Assembly (NCBI GenBank): GCA_951812925.1
Contig: OX638370.1
Location: 30,309,964 to 30,373,963, forward strand
Direction: 5' to 3'
DNA: 64,000 bases
DNA from: Calliopum simillimum
Lineage: Eukaryota; Arthropoda; Insecta; Diptera; Lauxaniidae
Shown here: in pieces, positions 1 to 11,880 of the stretch
Position numbering within the stretch: the first letter of the stretch is position 1
Layout of the letters: every line of letters begins with the position of its first letter
Program-made: the position numbers and the translations under genes
Notes under the pieces: generated by a model
Databases searched by the model: none
What the model saw: only the letters and a program-made list of their open reading frames with translations
Told to the model about the DNA's origin: nothing

Positions 1-533
1 AAACCAGATTTTATGCTGTAAAAATGTTTGGATCTGGATCGAGGACATTTATAGGTTTAACATAATCAAATATTAATAAATCGGAAACATCAAATTTTTT
101 TACCTGGTACTTCACGGAGAAAACCCCAATTTACATAATTTTCCGGAAAAATTGGGAGAACCCATTTTGATATGTTGTTCAGGTAGAAATTATCCATCGA
201 TTGGAATAGGTTTTATAAACTTTCGAATAAGTGCAAGACTCACATATACATATAGTTTTTGGAAAAAAGTGCTTTTAAAAAAAATCTGGGCAAAATTTTC
301 GAAAAATTGTCATATCTCGAAAACCAATACTCGGATTTAAAACTTTTGCGCTCCAATTTTGTTGCCAATTAAAGTGTCTTTCATATAACACCAATAAAGC
401 TCTATTCCAATCTTCCGATGGCTATATCTCCAGCAGTTTTGTGAATTTCGAAAAATGGAACTAAGAAAAGTTGTTCAGAATTGTCCCAGAAATCTTACAT
501 TTTCCGGTGTTCTACTAAACCCTAATCACCCTG
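1..533. mobile_element. 3' part of an unidentified element (Tc1/mariner-like terminus)
   Basis: The right end reads CCTAATCACCCTG followed by TA, which resembles a Tc1/mariner-superfamily terminal repeat next to its TA target. The partner terminus lies before the window, so neither element size nor family can be fixed. The interior has only short AT-rich frames and no recognisable transposase. It could equally be another repeat that happens to end in this motif. Confidence 0.3.
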
Positions 534-535
534 TA

Positions 536-3380
536 TAGCGTTTTGCATTTACTAAAATAATGTGTTTTCTTTTCTCATACTTTTTTATTTTTCCTATAAA
601 TCATGGTTTCAATACTTTGCGATACTATTCCATTAATAAACTTTTCACGTTTTAAATTTTTCCTATACTTTCCTGATTATTTAATATTCTACAACTTTCA
701 TACATTATTTTGATACTGAGTATTAAATGATTTTTCACAAATTTAAATGATTTTAATTTTGCTTTTAACGGCTGTTACTTTTGAATATTTCAGTAATACG
801 AACTTGTACAGTCAAATTGTTCAGCTTTCACTTTTCGATACTGTTCCATATAATCGTAATTAAGACTTTATTGGACTTTTCTATACTATAAGTTGTTTTG
901 GCAATTTTCTGAAACTTTTAAATTATTTATATTGGGTCTCATTTGCGTTAAAAAGTAGTTATAAGTATCATGAAGAAACAAGCAAAACAACAATTTCCTA
1001 ACCTAATATTTATAACTGCAAATATCTCAGAAGTTGAAAAACTGAAATCGTGTTTTTCACTTAAATAGAGACCACTTGTCACTGACAAACCGCAAATGAT
1101 TTCTAGCCGGTACTACTGAAGTCCTTTGGACCCCTTCTTCCTCGCGTGATTTTGAATTAACTTCTGGATTAGATTTTTAATTTTTATCGCTTTTTTGGAA
1201 AAAAATATTTGTTTAATGTTCTTGAAAACTTTTCTTAAAATTGTTTTTTTCGAAAATATATTCATTACCCAGAGCGATTATTTTTTGAAAAATTTTTTTC
1301 GTCTAGGATAAATTCTAGGACATGATAAACATATTTCTTCCATTACATCTAAAGCAATTAAAAACGGCATAAAAAACGTTGGTAGAAATATGGTATTTAT
1401 TGATTTCTTTTGAACTGTTGTTGTTGTTATTGTTTAGTAATATAATTTAAGTGCAGCATAATAACACACCCTCCATATCAAATATCCTCAAGCCAATTTG
1501 GTCAAAAAAAAAAAAAATTTGTTTGTACTCTGCTGGTATATGTAGCTGCCACTTTCATAACCATAGTACTATAAATAAGTGTATCTCTATTGAAGAACTC
1601 CCTCCAATGTTGCCTACACAACAACAACAACAGCACTCAAGGGAGCTTTAAACACTTTGTCAATACATGAACAGAGTGTTGTCAATTCTACGCGGGTGGT
1701 GGTAGGTAAGTATATGCGACAGGTTAGTGGGTGGGTCCTTTGGGTGGATCATGAACATGAACGCTGTAAGTAAGTACACTACGTCAATTGTGTCGAAAAC
1801 ATATATTTTTTTTGAAATATTTATGTTTGATTCTATGAGTGATGAGAGCTTTCACTAACATTGTTATTGTGTTTTATTGTTGTTGACGGTATTATTTCAA
1901 CACTTGTTATAGGTATAGTAGTATAGTGGATATTTAGGGGTATTTCCATATGCTACTAACATTATTATATTATATTTTTCAAATAGAGGAAAAATTACTT
2001 TGATGGGAATTATCGATACCATATAAGCTGAAAGCTAATTAAGATTATGGAACTTGAGGGTCTGTTTATAGAGACAAACATTTAAACCATATGATTGTAC
2101 CTTTATTTGGTGAAATGCTTTTTTATATAAATTGTACCAAATACAGTTGTTGTTACATTTATTTTTATGGACATTGGCCAGCCTGACATTCGGTCAGTCA
2201 CTGTTGGCTTTTGTTTTATTTTTTTTTCGACTATTCGACTTTCCAAGTGTGTACCTACATTTTTCATCTATTGTTTAGTGAATTGGGGTCACATTTTTAT
2301 TGTTGCTTACAACGCCATTTACTTAAGCGCTCAAAGTGGAAAGGTACTTAAAACTGATGAGATGATAGTTGAGAATGAATGAATTTGCTTTAGTTACATG
2401 TTCATCGTTTCTGAAAAATTATTTGTTTAAATGTACATAATGTATACATAATATATATAATATAGAAATAAAGTAATAAAGAAAAAAAAAATCAAAATTT
2501 TTGCGAAATATCAATTCTGGATTCTAAGTAGATACTAATGAATTAATGTTTTTTATATTGAAAATTTGAATGCTCAGTTCCTTAGGCAATGTATTTTGTT
2601 TACCTAACTTAGGTTAAATTTCAATTTTAGATATTTTGTCTTTAAGTGATTTATTATCTCTGTTAAAAGCATAACCAACATAATTTATTGTGCTTCAATT
2701 TTGTGAAGGACAGCTTAAAGCTTTTTCAATTAATCGAATAGTTATGTGCTACTTGTTTGTAAGAAGTTTTAGATTTTCTTCTCCATTTTTAGCTTGCGCG
2801 CAGTAACAAATCAAGTATGTGTCACTTTTGTCAAGTTGGTCATCATGAAACATAATTTTGAATCCATCTAATTATTGTGCTACCAATATACTCGTATAAC
2901 ATGCTAAAGCATAAAAAAGATAACTTCGCTTCCCAGCCTAAAAGCCTTAAAAATACACTACCATGCACGCTTGATGAATACTATAATAAGTTTTACACGC
3001 ACAGACTACGACACTGTTCACCAAGTGATGTCCAGGGGCCTTCAGAAGGTATGAAAAACCTTCCCAGACTAAAGTACTAACTACCCTAGAAATACCTAAG
3101 TGATACGAGGCCTCTGCACTTTACCTTGAAGCTTTCAACGTTTAAACATTAAGTACCTGGAGACCGATCCCTGCTCGGTCAACAATCTGATATTTTTATT
3201 TTAGTCGATGTTTTTATTCATAGCTTTTTTTTGTTATGATACTCGTATGGTCATGCTTTCAAATTGATGTATTAACCGATGAGAATAATAATAAGAAAAA
3301 ACTAGCGAAGCATCGAATGGTATAGAAAATATCAAAAACTTAAAATTTTTTTGGTGAAATAGAATGCCCTAAAACAAATA
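536..3380. other. unassigned AT-rich intergenic DNA
   Basis: No gene, RNA or structured repeat is supported. Visible features are a GTT-rich tract near 1417-1435, a CAA run near 1617-1632, and several open frames of 62-71 codons without domains, signal peptide or splice context. The frame at 2877-3080 has a less biased composition than its neighbours but matches nothing I recognise. Confidence 0.5.
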
Positions 3381-3384
3381 AATG

Positions 3385-3774
3385 GGATATGCCACACACT
3401 TAAAATTTTTCGTTTTATGTATAATAACTCGAAAAGTAAGAGACCTATTGGAAAAATTCGAAAGGATATTTTGATGAGTGTGGCTATTCGATGGTATTTA
3501 TAAAAAACAATTTCAACATTTTTTGTAGCTACGCTGTAAGACTGAACAAAGCGTTTTCTTCAACTTCAAGCAAGGATATTTCAAAATCCTGCAGATATGA
3601 CAGTTCTGCTGATGAAGACGTCGTAAAGTACATAAGACATAAGAAGTTCATTCCATTTCTTTTGCGCCTGAGTAAACTAAAAATTTTTTTATTTTTGGCA
3701 AAAAGTGGGCGTGGCAATTATTGAACAACGCCCACTTTTCGTTATGCTTTAGATACTCATGATCCAGACCCTCA
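3385..3774. repeat. left part of a 'GCCACGCCC' repeat, split by mariner
   Basis: The sequence contains the phrases AGTGGGCGTGGC and ACGCCCACTTTTCG and ends in CCTCA before the mariner. It resumes at 5075 with CCAAATTTAATC. Joining the flanks across one TA gives the typical 'CATACCAAATTT' wording of this family. Related wording occurs at 29.3-29.8 kb. No coding capacity is evident. Confidence 0.45.
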
Positions 3775-3776
3775 TA

Positions 3777-5072
3777 CGTAGGCTGCTCGATATATTTCTG
3801 GCCTAGGCAACACTAAGTGTTGACAGGTGCAATCTGACATTTTTATTGGAAAGTCTGATATTTTTTAGCATAAACGTACTCAGAACGTTTTGACGTACGA
3901 CCATCATTTGTGTTGTTTACAGTGACTTGAAAAAATCAATTTGGCAAAAAAAATGGAATTAACTCGTGAACATTTTCGTGCGATCATTTTTCACAACTTT
4001 CGACGTGGATTATCACGATAAGAGTGCATCGATGAACTTAAATCTTTGTATGGCAATAAAGCACCATCATATAACACTGTGAAAAACTGGTTTAATGAAT
4101 TCAATCGTTGCCGACGCTCGCTCAAAGACGAATTCCGTGAAGGTCGTCCAAAAACGGCCGTTGTGCCAGAGAACATTGATGCCATGCGTGAACTGATAAT
4201 GCAAGATCGTCATGTGACATACCGTGGGATAGAGGCATCCTTGGGCATTAGTTCCACTCCAACACGTTCGATATTTCATGAACACCTGCCCGTAAAAAAG
4301 GTTTGTTCTCATTGAATCCCGCACAATTTGACAATCGCTCAAAAAAAGGCTTGTGTCGATTGGTGCAAAGAAATGTTGAAAAAATACGATCGCGGTGCTT
4401 CAAAAGACGTTTATAAGATCGTCACAGGTGACGAATCATGGATCTATGCGTATGAGCCCGAAAAAAAAACAGCAATCGACCGTGTGAGTCTTCGAAGACA
4501 AGTCAAATCCAACACAAGTTGTTCGTGGAAGAAGCACTTCGAAGCAAATGGTCGCCTGTTTCTTCGGCAAAACTGGTCATGTGGCGACTGTTCCTCTTGA
4601 GCAACGTAGGACGGTCAATTCTGAGTGGTACACCACAATTTCTTTGCCTGAAGTCTTCGGAGAAATTCGAAAAACGAACAAGAGAAGACGAATCATTGTT
4701 CACCATGACAATGCGAGCTCTCACACATCGGCTCAAACCAGCGCCTTTTTGACCGGCCAAAACGTCTAATTGATGGGTCATCCGCCGTACAGCCCTGACT
4801 TGGCACCCAATGACTTCTTTTTATTCCCGCACATCAAGAAAAAAAAGGCGTGGTCAATGATTTTCGTCGCCAGAAGATGCTGTTGAAGTGTTCAAAAACT
4901 TTGTTTTGGAGGTGTCTCAATCGGAGTGGAAAAAGTGCTTCGACAATTGGTTTGAGCGCATGAAAAGTGTATAAATCATGCTGGAGAATACTTTGAAAAT
5001 CAATAAAACCATTTTTGATAATAAATATTCGCATTTTCATTATTAGGCCAGAAATATATTGAGCAGCCCACG
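3777..5072 (+). mobile_element. full-length but inactive mariner element
   Basis: The 1296-bp element has about 29-bp inverted termini (3777-3805 and 5044-5072; inner part GCTCRATATATTTCTGGCC) that differ at two or three positions. It is bounded by TA at 3775-3776 and 5073-5074. Length, termini, target site and the DD34D transposase all fit mariner. It lies inside an older noncoding repeat. Removing the element and one TA restores a continuous repeat sequence, which supports the boundaries. It cannot mobilise itself because the transposase is broken. Confidence 0.9.
3953..5006 (+). pseudogene. mariner transposase, DD34D, multiply broken
   Basis: This would be a DDE/D cut-and-paste transposase acting on its own termini. 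The start ATG lies just inside the left terminus. The N-terminal helix-turn-helix part (NTVKNWFNEF, EGRPKTAVVP) is readable. The catalytic region keeps TGDESWIYAYEP (Asp codon 4430), HHDNASSHTS (4707) and YSPDLAPND (4812). The last two Asp codons are exactly 35 apart, giving DD34D. Damage includes TAA at 4019-4021, a frameshift near 4460-4540, a TAA just before the LMGHPPYSPD stretch, and frameshifts after 4840. The C-terminus CINHAGEYFE is found in another frame. Expected length is about 345 residues. This is a decayed copy, not a host gene. Confidence 0.88.
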
Positions 5073-5074
5073 TA

Positions 5075-5680
5075 CCAAATTTAATCAAAATATGTTGTAC
5101 CATTTGCGAGAAATAGCATTTAATGTGTTTTACTTGTATGGGAGGTTCCACGCGCAACGTCGATATTTTAATCAGATTCAGATCAGGGATGCCTTATAGA
5201 AAGTAGGCTCCCCACAGTTAACTTTATATAGATTGCTTTATTAGTTTTCTTTTTATACCGTACTATATTTTAGTGGGCGGTGCTACGCCCTTCAACGAGT
5301 TTTCCCAATATAACGGCATATCACATATTAATCCTTGTTTGCAGAGGTAAAATCTCCTAAATTTTCATCAAAATTGTTGGAGTCGTTTTCGAACAATATT
5401 GAATCAAAATTTTCAAGGGTTAAAAATCCCGCCCACTTTTCGGTTGTTTCAAGGTATTATTAAACAATAGCCGCTCCCCAAATTTCATTCAAATATCTTG
5501 TATGGTTTGCGAGTTATTACCAAATCAAATTTAAGGCGAGGCCACGCCCCCTGGTGAGTATTAATAAAAAATTTCAAACCTTGCTCGTTCTTCATTATTT
5601 GTTAATATCTAACATTACCCGAAGTTTCATTAAGATCGCTGTGGCCGTTTTCGAGAAAAAGTTTTGCCCGTTCCAAACAT
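5075..5680. repeat. right part of the 'GCCACGCCC' repeat
   Basis: This continues the repeat interrupted by mariner. It carries recurring phrases such as TATGGGAGGTTCCACGC, GGCGGTGCTACGCCC, GCGAGGCCACGCCCCC and ATATTTTGTATGG-like wording. The units are degenerate with no strict period. Similar text recurs at 29.33-29.77 kb. No transposase or reverse transcriptase is visible. Confidence 0.45.
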
Positions 5681-7445
5681 ATATGGGCACGGCCACCGTT
5701 GGGAACGTTACGTTCGCACGCACATTTTTGCCCATATCTCTTTGAAAAATAATCAAACATCATGATATCTTAAATGCATGTAATAAAGCTCCCTAAGGCC
5801 AATACTTTGTAGGAACAAAGTTTTTGTCTATCGCTCATGGCTTAGAAGTTATAAGAGTTTAAGTGCCGTTGGGAACGTTATTTTTTTTTTCAACAATTTT
5901 TGAGGTCAGTGCACATTTTCTAAAAAGTCTGCGAATCTAGTAATGTATTTTTCCGAACATCTTTTATAATATCAAGATAAAGGATCAAAGCTAAGATTGG
6001 AATGGTAATTTTGGTGAAAAAAATGTTATTGGTGGACTTACAGACATTAAAGCAACGTTGGTTTCGTCACGCAAAAGCGTTGGGAACGTTACGCATACGA
6101 ATTTCTATAAATAAAGCGTAGGCAAATACAGCCAAACAGTCCAAACATCCATAAAGATGAAAATATGTGAATATTTCATTCCTTGGAAGGTTTCCATTTA
6201 CACTACATTACAAATTTTTTGTTCCAAGACCTAGATACATATTTTTTTTGAAATTACGATTTCTCCCAAAAGGATAAAGCTATCTACATGAAACTTGGTA
6301 CAGATAATACTGAGAGCCATTTTCTGAACAGGATTAAAATTGAGCGTGGTCGGTTAATGTCCACGCCTACCTCCCATATATGCTAGTTAAAACGTTGTAT
6401 GGGAAGTAGGCGTGGAGATTAACCGATCACGTCCAATTTTAGTCTCAGGCAGCTTAGTAATATTGTCGTTATCTGTACCAAATTTCATGCATCTAGCTAA
6501 ATTCTTTTGGCCACCAGTCTGGGTTCAACAAAAAAAATGAAATCGAAAATAAATTTTTTTCTGTTTTTTTCAGATTTTTATGTTGAGCCCTGACAGGTGG
6601 CCGAACGGATTAAGCTAGATGCATGAAATTTGGTACATGTAACAAGAATATTACTAGGTTGTTTCGGAAGCTTCAAAAAGCCTGTAAAGAACGAAATATT
6701 TGTGATATCCTATGCACTTGGATAGATCTCAAAATAGCAATTAACGTGATTTATGTCCATAACTTCATCTTCAATCCAACAGTTCTTATTAATTGATTAA
6801 AATTATTGTAACGAATTTCTATCCCTTTCAACACAGCGTGGATTCAGAAGAAATTTTAGTGCAAAAATATAACTTATGATTTTTGATTAAAAAATGTTGG
6901 GAACGTTACACATATTTAGTGGCTATGTTCACCATGGTAGACACTTTATTTAAGTAATTTTAAAATGGATTCAGAAATTAGACTGAAAATACTCGAAAAA
7001 GGTGATTGCATTTTAATATTTTACCCACTAACTTCCGCTACAAGAAACTTCTTAAAATATTTCGTTGGGAACGTCACGTTTTTTATTGCGGTAGAATTCA
7101 TCGCCAACAAATATGCATAAGCAACTGGTTTTCCTTCAAAATATCAATGTTTATCCTTAATTTCAAATATTTTCTTTCTGCGGATATCAAAATTGCATTG
7201 ATACAATAAAAATAAAGCAAATTTTTACCTTCTTTTCGGGACTTGTTTTTTTGGCATTTTTTTTTCTTTTCACAAGCAAGAGTAAGTTTTTATGAAAAAA
7301 GCACCCCTTAAATCAACTTATATACTTGAAAATAGTATTTTTGGACAGCATTAGATGTAAACTTATGAAATATGGGCAAATGAGTGGGAGATTTAAAGAA
7401 AAAAAAAAAGTTGTATAGCTTCGTCTTACGTGGCCGTGCCCATAT
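5681..7445. repeat. repeat block flanked by 16-bp inverted termini, with five GTTGGGAACGTTAC motifs
   Basis: The block begins ATATGGGCACGGCCAC (5681-5696) and ends GTGGCCGTGCCCATAT (7430-7445), a perfect inverted pair. Inside, GTTGGGAACGTTAC or a one-base variant occurs near 5698, 5868, 6079, 6895 and 7063. A hairpin occupies the middle. No transposase frame is recognised. The terminal match may mark a 1.77-kb element, or may only reflect the GC-rich phrase common in the neighbouring repeat family. Confidence 0.35.
6272..6508. repeat. imperfect long hairpin
   Basis: Left arm about 6277-6382 and right arm about 6395-6500 are inverted copies around the phrases GGTCGGTTAATGTCCACGCC and GGCGTGGAGATTAACCGA. 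The outer arm phrase 'ATGAAATTTGGTACA' occurs a third time, directly repeated, near 6623. There is no coding content. Confidence 0.65.
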
Positions 7446-7470
7446 AAGTACATAGGTACATAAGTACATA

Positions 7471-8176
7471 CAGTGTCGGCCAAAACCTAAGCACCCCCTA
7501 AAGAAATTTTTTCTTATATCAAATTTTTTTTGAGAAAACGACGTTATTGAGTTAGTTTGTGTGTTTATTTTATTTATTTATGTATACGTTTATTATTGAC
7601 ATACAAAAACTTTAAAAATTCACGGTTTTATAAGTTAAGAGTTAACATTTAATAAACATTAAAATTTAGAAACTTCATCGGTCAAAACTAAAGCACCCCC
7701 TTCTTAACATTTAATAAAAACTTTTAAAATTAATATTAAGTTGAAAACTCTTTATACTGGGTAATATAAGCACATCTTTAAAGCATAGAGGACATTATAT
7801 TATTAATGATATCCTTCGATATCCCTTCCTAAGGCTACTTTCAAAGCCTCAAAGAGATTTTTCTTGGTTTTGCAATTTTCCTTGTAGATTTACGTGTTAA
7901 CGATCTCCCAGAGGTTCTCAATGGGATTCAAGTCTGGGGACTGGCCTGGCCAACCAAGGACTTGCATCCCATTGCTCTGAAACCAGGCTTTACAAACTTA
8001 AGCGGTATGTGTTTGGATCGTTGTCCTGTTGTAACCTCCATTTAAGTGGCATCTCTTGATCCGCATTAAGCAGCATCACATCACACATAAACTAACTCAA
8101 TAACGTCGTTTTCTCAAAAAAAATTTGATATAAGAAAAAACTTCTTTAGGGGGTGCTTAGGTTTTGGCCGACACTG
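7471..8176. mobile_element. internally deleted Tc1-like element
   Basis: Inverted termini of about 93 bp (7471-7563 and 8084-8176) begin CAGTGTCGGCCAAAACCTAA and are bounded by TA on both sides (7469-7470, 8177-8178). A second, internal direct copy of the terminal motif (GGTCAAAACTAAAGCACCCC) lies near 7680-7702, matching the IR/DR arrangement of some Tc1 elements. At 706 bp it is less than half the usual 1.6-1.7 kb, so most of the transposase is missing. Confidence 0.85.
7820..8072 (-). pseudogene. Tc1-like transposase C-terminal fragment
   Basis: Read on the minus strand, the fragment shows QQDNDPNTYR, then [20 protein letters not shown], then EALKVALGRDIEGY. These correspond to the second catalytic Asp block and the Glu block of a DD34E Tc1 transposase. 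A frameshift separates the Asp and Glu blocks and a stop follows IVNT. The N-terminal DNA-binding domain and first Asp are absent. It sits between the long inverted termini of the 7471-8176 element. Confidence 0.82.
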
Positions 8177-8178
8177 TA

Positions 8179-10308
8179 AGTACATACAATTTTATCTCGT
8201 ATAAAAAGAGAAGATATTAAAATATTGATGTTGTCACATCGAACGCTTGGCAGTGACTGCCTGCCTTCTGCCTTTTCGTTCGCTGTTTTATAGTCGTTTA
8301 GTTGAGGTGAATATATTGGCATGGGGTGAATATTTAAATTGAGGTGAATATTTCACTTACGGTGAATATTTCACTTGAGGTGAATATTTCACATGAGGTG
8401 AGTACTTTACTGAGGTGTGTATACTTGAAGCCACGGGTAAATATTCAATTTATGTGAATTTACCAATGCAGATAGACATAAGATTTGTGACGTCACTTGG
8501 GACATTACAAATTATTTGGACGAAAACTATATAAAAGTAGGACGTTAAAGTTTAAATGTTGAAAATAGGATGTCTAACAATTTGGACGAAAACGAGGACG
8601 TTTCGATGCCTAGCACAAAAACTAGCTTGTGTTTGATTCTTGCGGCATTTTTTTGGCACAAACCTAGTGTTTCTTATTTCGTTACATCAATTTACTTATG
8701 TAAATAAAATATTAATTTTAGGTATAAGTTATTAAGCGAAAGAACGATGAGTATATATAAGTAAGCAAACGAAGTCTGTTCTCTATGCCTAAATCTCAAC
8801 ATTTTCGCTTGATTTTTTGTTGTTGGAAACGCCGTGAAGAATTAATACCCAGTGGGTCAAAATGGAGAAAAACTTTGGCAGCCTCTACCGCTCGGAATAT
8901 CAACTTATGGATACCGCGTCCCACATCAAAAATACGAAAAATTTTAATGCCCGTAATTTTTTTTTTTACTGTGCGACGAATAGGAAACGAGATAAATCAA
9001 ATCGAAAATATATCAAGATGGCGGCTGTAGCGCAGGGGGGGCAAGGTCACCTTTTTGGTTTTAAGTCTTTACAGTGCGCCTAAAAACATTTAACTTTACT
9101 GTACTACATAGTACTCCATTTCTTACACAGTAAAAAGATAGGACAAATTTTTGTCTTTAGTATTGATATATAGGTAAATTAAAAACATATTAAATGCAAG
9201 GCAAAATTTTTCATCGAAAATGCGCAGAGGAACTTAGGGGTATGGTTCCTTGGGCATTTTTTCTTAGAATTGAATGAGCTTTCACGTAGGGGTAACCTTG
9301 GTCGGTAAGCAAATCGGCCAACACTATTGTACATATATTTATGTCTACCATTCACGCTGTAAAGTTTGGGGGATTACACGCAGGAGCTTTGAACTTCCCA
9401 TATAATAAATGCACAGAAGGCTATAACTCTGCGATTATTTAAAATAACTTTCCTAAAAAAATAATCCTATCAGTAGAAGTCAATACGCGATTTAATTTTA
9501 CTTCTTTAACTTGGGTCAATGAAATCGAATTTATTTGTAGTCTACGACTAATTTAATATTACAGATAGCAAAGCTGTGATAAACGAAATGTAATATTTCA
9601 AAAGATAAACTTTTTAGCGAAAATACTTAATATACATAGGTACATAAACTCGTATACGTATAGGTATTCCCACAGCACTTGACCGGCCGACACCTAAACT
9701 TTTTTTTTTTTTTTTTGTAAAAACTTTTTTTTTTTTTTTTTGTAAACATTAATACGAATGTTTGTGTTAATTATTTCCCAATTTTATGACGATTAAAACG
9801 ATTAATCTAATCTAGATTAGAGGTTTCCAAACTTTTTATTCTCATTGGGTACTTGCCGATTTTTTCTGCTTTAGTGGAATTTATTAGAAAAAAAAGTTAA
9901 TTTTTCTGTTTGAAATAGCCAAAAATTAACTAGAAAATATATTTTTTGGCTTTATTTCCAAGACAAAATGAAAATAACTACAGAATTTTGCATGGAATTT
10001 TTTGTTTATTTTTGTCTTATTTCCAAAATTTCTGGGCTTATTTTCTGTGGCATTATTTCTTTTTTGTAAGCCATACAACTTTTGGAAATAAAACAATAAG
10101 TTTTGGAAAAACGCCAGAATTTTGTATGAAGATTTTTTTTTTGGCTTTATTTCCAAAAAAATTTCTGCCGCTAACTAAGGGATCCAAAATTTTTTAAGGT
10201 ATAGCAAAATTACTATATTTTGATCTCAAAAAAAAAAAAAAAAACATTTTGTGATCAAAAGAAAACTAGTAATTTTATACTTTCTCGTGAACCATTGCAT
10301 ATTTATGT
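8179..10308. other. unassigned stretch with simple repeats
   Basis: No gene is supported. The stretch holds the minisatellite at 8303-8460, a duplicated poly(T)-GTAAA block at 9697-9752, and two similar T-rich phrases ending GGCTTTATTTCCA near 9943 and 10133. Short open frames at 8785-9083 and 9926-10197 lack domains. Confidence 0.45.
8303..8460. repeat. degenerate minisatellite, GAGGTGAATATTTCACTT unit
   Basis: About six imperfect copies of a roughly 20-24-bp unit (GAGGTGAATATTTCAC) lie in direct orientation, becoming more diverged toward 8460. There is no coding potential. Confidence 0.7.
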
Positions 10309-10400
10309 CTCATGAACAGAGCTGGGCGATAAGGATTACATGTGTAATTGATTGCGTATAGGATTACGATTGCAGTAATCCTTAAAAACAAAAAAAGACG

Positions 10401-10536
10401 ATTAGGATTACAGTAATCGTTCATCGAACGAGCTAAGATTACGATTACAGTAATCGTAATTTTCAAAAATGTGAAATTACGATTACTGTAATCGTAATCG
10501 CAGTTCGTTCGATGAACGATTACTGTAATCCTTATA
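10401..10536. repeat. left subterminal palindrome of the hAT element
   Basis: Near-perfect inverted arms around CAAAAATG are built from GATTACAGTAATCGT and TTCATCGAACGAGCT. The smaller motif is itself palindromic (ACGATTACAGTAATCGT), so transposase-binding or fold-back structure is plausible. This function is inferred. Confidence 0.85.
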
Positions 10537-11340
10537 TTGAAATTTTTTTAAATTACGATTTTTTGAATAATCGTTAAAAAAGTAATTCTAGAAATGTCCA
10601 AAATTAATACGCGCTTTCTTAGAATAAGTGTACATTACGAGTTCATATGAGTTAAAGGTTCAGTTTCTGTACCACTACACTACTGTTAAATTGCCAATCG
10701 CATTTTGAGTATTGCATGGATGGATTGCTAAAGAAGTAGTTCTCGAAATATCCAAACAAAATATAAAAATATACTACAATATATTTTATACTTTAACATA
10801 ACATAACTAAGTTCTCATTTATTATTTATTGTTTTTGTCAAATTCAGCTTGTATAAAAGTTTTTAGTTTTAAATAACTTTTTATTTGATCGATCTGTTGA
10901 TACTATCAATTTGATACCTGCCATTTCAAAGGAAAGAATTTAAAAAAAAGGAGTTTGATCGTAAGTATTGCATATGATTTCTTGGGAAAAATTTACATAG
11001 GTTTCTCTAGCTATCATAGTTGTTACTTTTTCTAATTTATGAAGATAAACATGAGCTCGCTAAATTTATTTTCAACCGATGAGTTTGACTTTTCTGTAGA
11101 TAATGAGATAATTGATCCCAACTTTTCGATAAGCTCCCAGACGAAAAAACATAAACATGATGGTAATTTTGTGAAGAACACCAAGTTGTTCAAAGTAAAG
11201 TTTCTTTTTGGGGTACACTTGCCATTGGCTGGACAATAATTTTGAAAGAAAGTCAGTGGCTCTGGCGTGCCGTAGGTTTGATGGAAATACGACTAGCAAA
11301 CGATTACGATTACAGTAATCCTTGTATAAAAAAAACGAAA

Positions 11341-11472
11341 TAAGAATTACAGTAATCGTTCATCGAACAAACTTCGATTACAATTACAGTAATCGTAATT
11401 TCACTTTTTTTAAAATTACGATTACTGTAATCGTAATCGAAGCTCGTTCGATGAACGATTACTGTAATCCTA
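11341..11472. repeat. right subterminal palindrome of the hAT element
   Basis: It has the same architecture as the left palindrome: inverted GATTACAGTAATCGT and TTCATCGAAC modules around a T-rich centre. The two subterminal hairpins are also related to each other, giving a four-fold repeat of the module within one element. Confidence 0.85.
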
Positions 11473-11826
11473 ATAGTCGTTTTTTGTTTTTAACGATTAC
11501 TGCAATCGTAATCATTTGCTAGTCGTAATCCTTATCGCCCAGCTCTGCTCATGAACCTCGAATTTTTGCTTTTGTTGACACATACCCTCATTGCAAATCG
11601 CCATACTTTGGGAAACACTGATCTACTTAGATAAACAAAATTTAACAAATTGATTAGATTAGATATTAAGTTTTCATTAAATGAAATTTAATATACAAAT
11701 AAAAATCACAAAGGAACATATTTTGTTTTAATTTTAGATTAATATTTACTCATTATCTTATCCGTTAAAGTAACAGGCATTGGTAATTCAATGGGTTGCA
11801 TTGTCTATTCATGAATGATAACGGGC

Positions 11827-11863
11827 TATAAAAGCGATCGCTTTTTCAATTCCCGACATCAGT
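11827..11863 (+). promoter_or_regulatory. core promoter of the serine protease gene
   Basis: TATAAAA lies at 11827-11833 and an initiator-like TCAGT at 11859-11863, the usual arthropod spacing. Transcription would start near 11861, giving a 5' UTR of about 20 nt before the ATG at 11881. This excludes the in-frame ATG at 11815, which lies upstream of the TATA box. Confidence 0.75.
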
Positions 11864-11880
11864 ACAGTAATACCAACATT

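Larger units (their letters stand above)
10317..11547. mobile_element. hAT-superfamily non-autonomous element with 8-bp target duplication
   Basis: The termini are CAGAGCTGGGCGATAAGGAT at 10317 and its inverse ending at 11547. They are flanked by perfect 8-bp duplications CTCATGAA (10309-10316 and 11548-11555). Terminus sequence and duplication length are diagnostic of hAT. Both subterminal regions carry large palindromes built on GATTACAGTAATCG. The interior has a 66-codon frame at 11039-11239 with no dimerisation or RNase-H-like motifs I can recognise, so the element is probably non-autonomous. It ends about 270 bp upstream of the protease TATA box. Confidence 0.92.

Noticed and set aside
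11815..11880. Upstream in-frame ATG of the protease
   Set aside because: It is before the TATA box and initiator, and would put 22 residues ahead of a good signal peptide.
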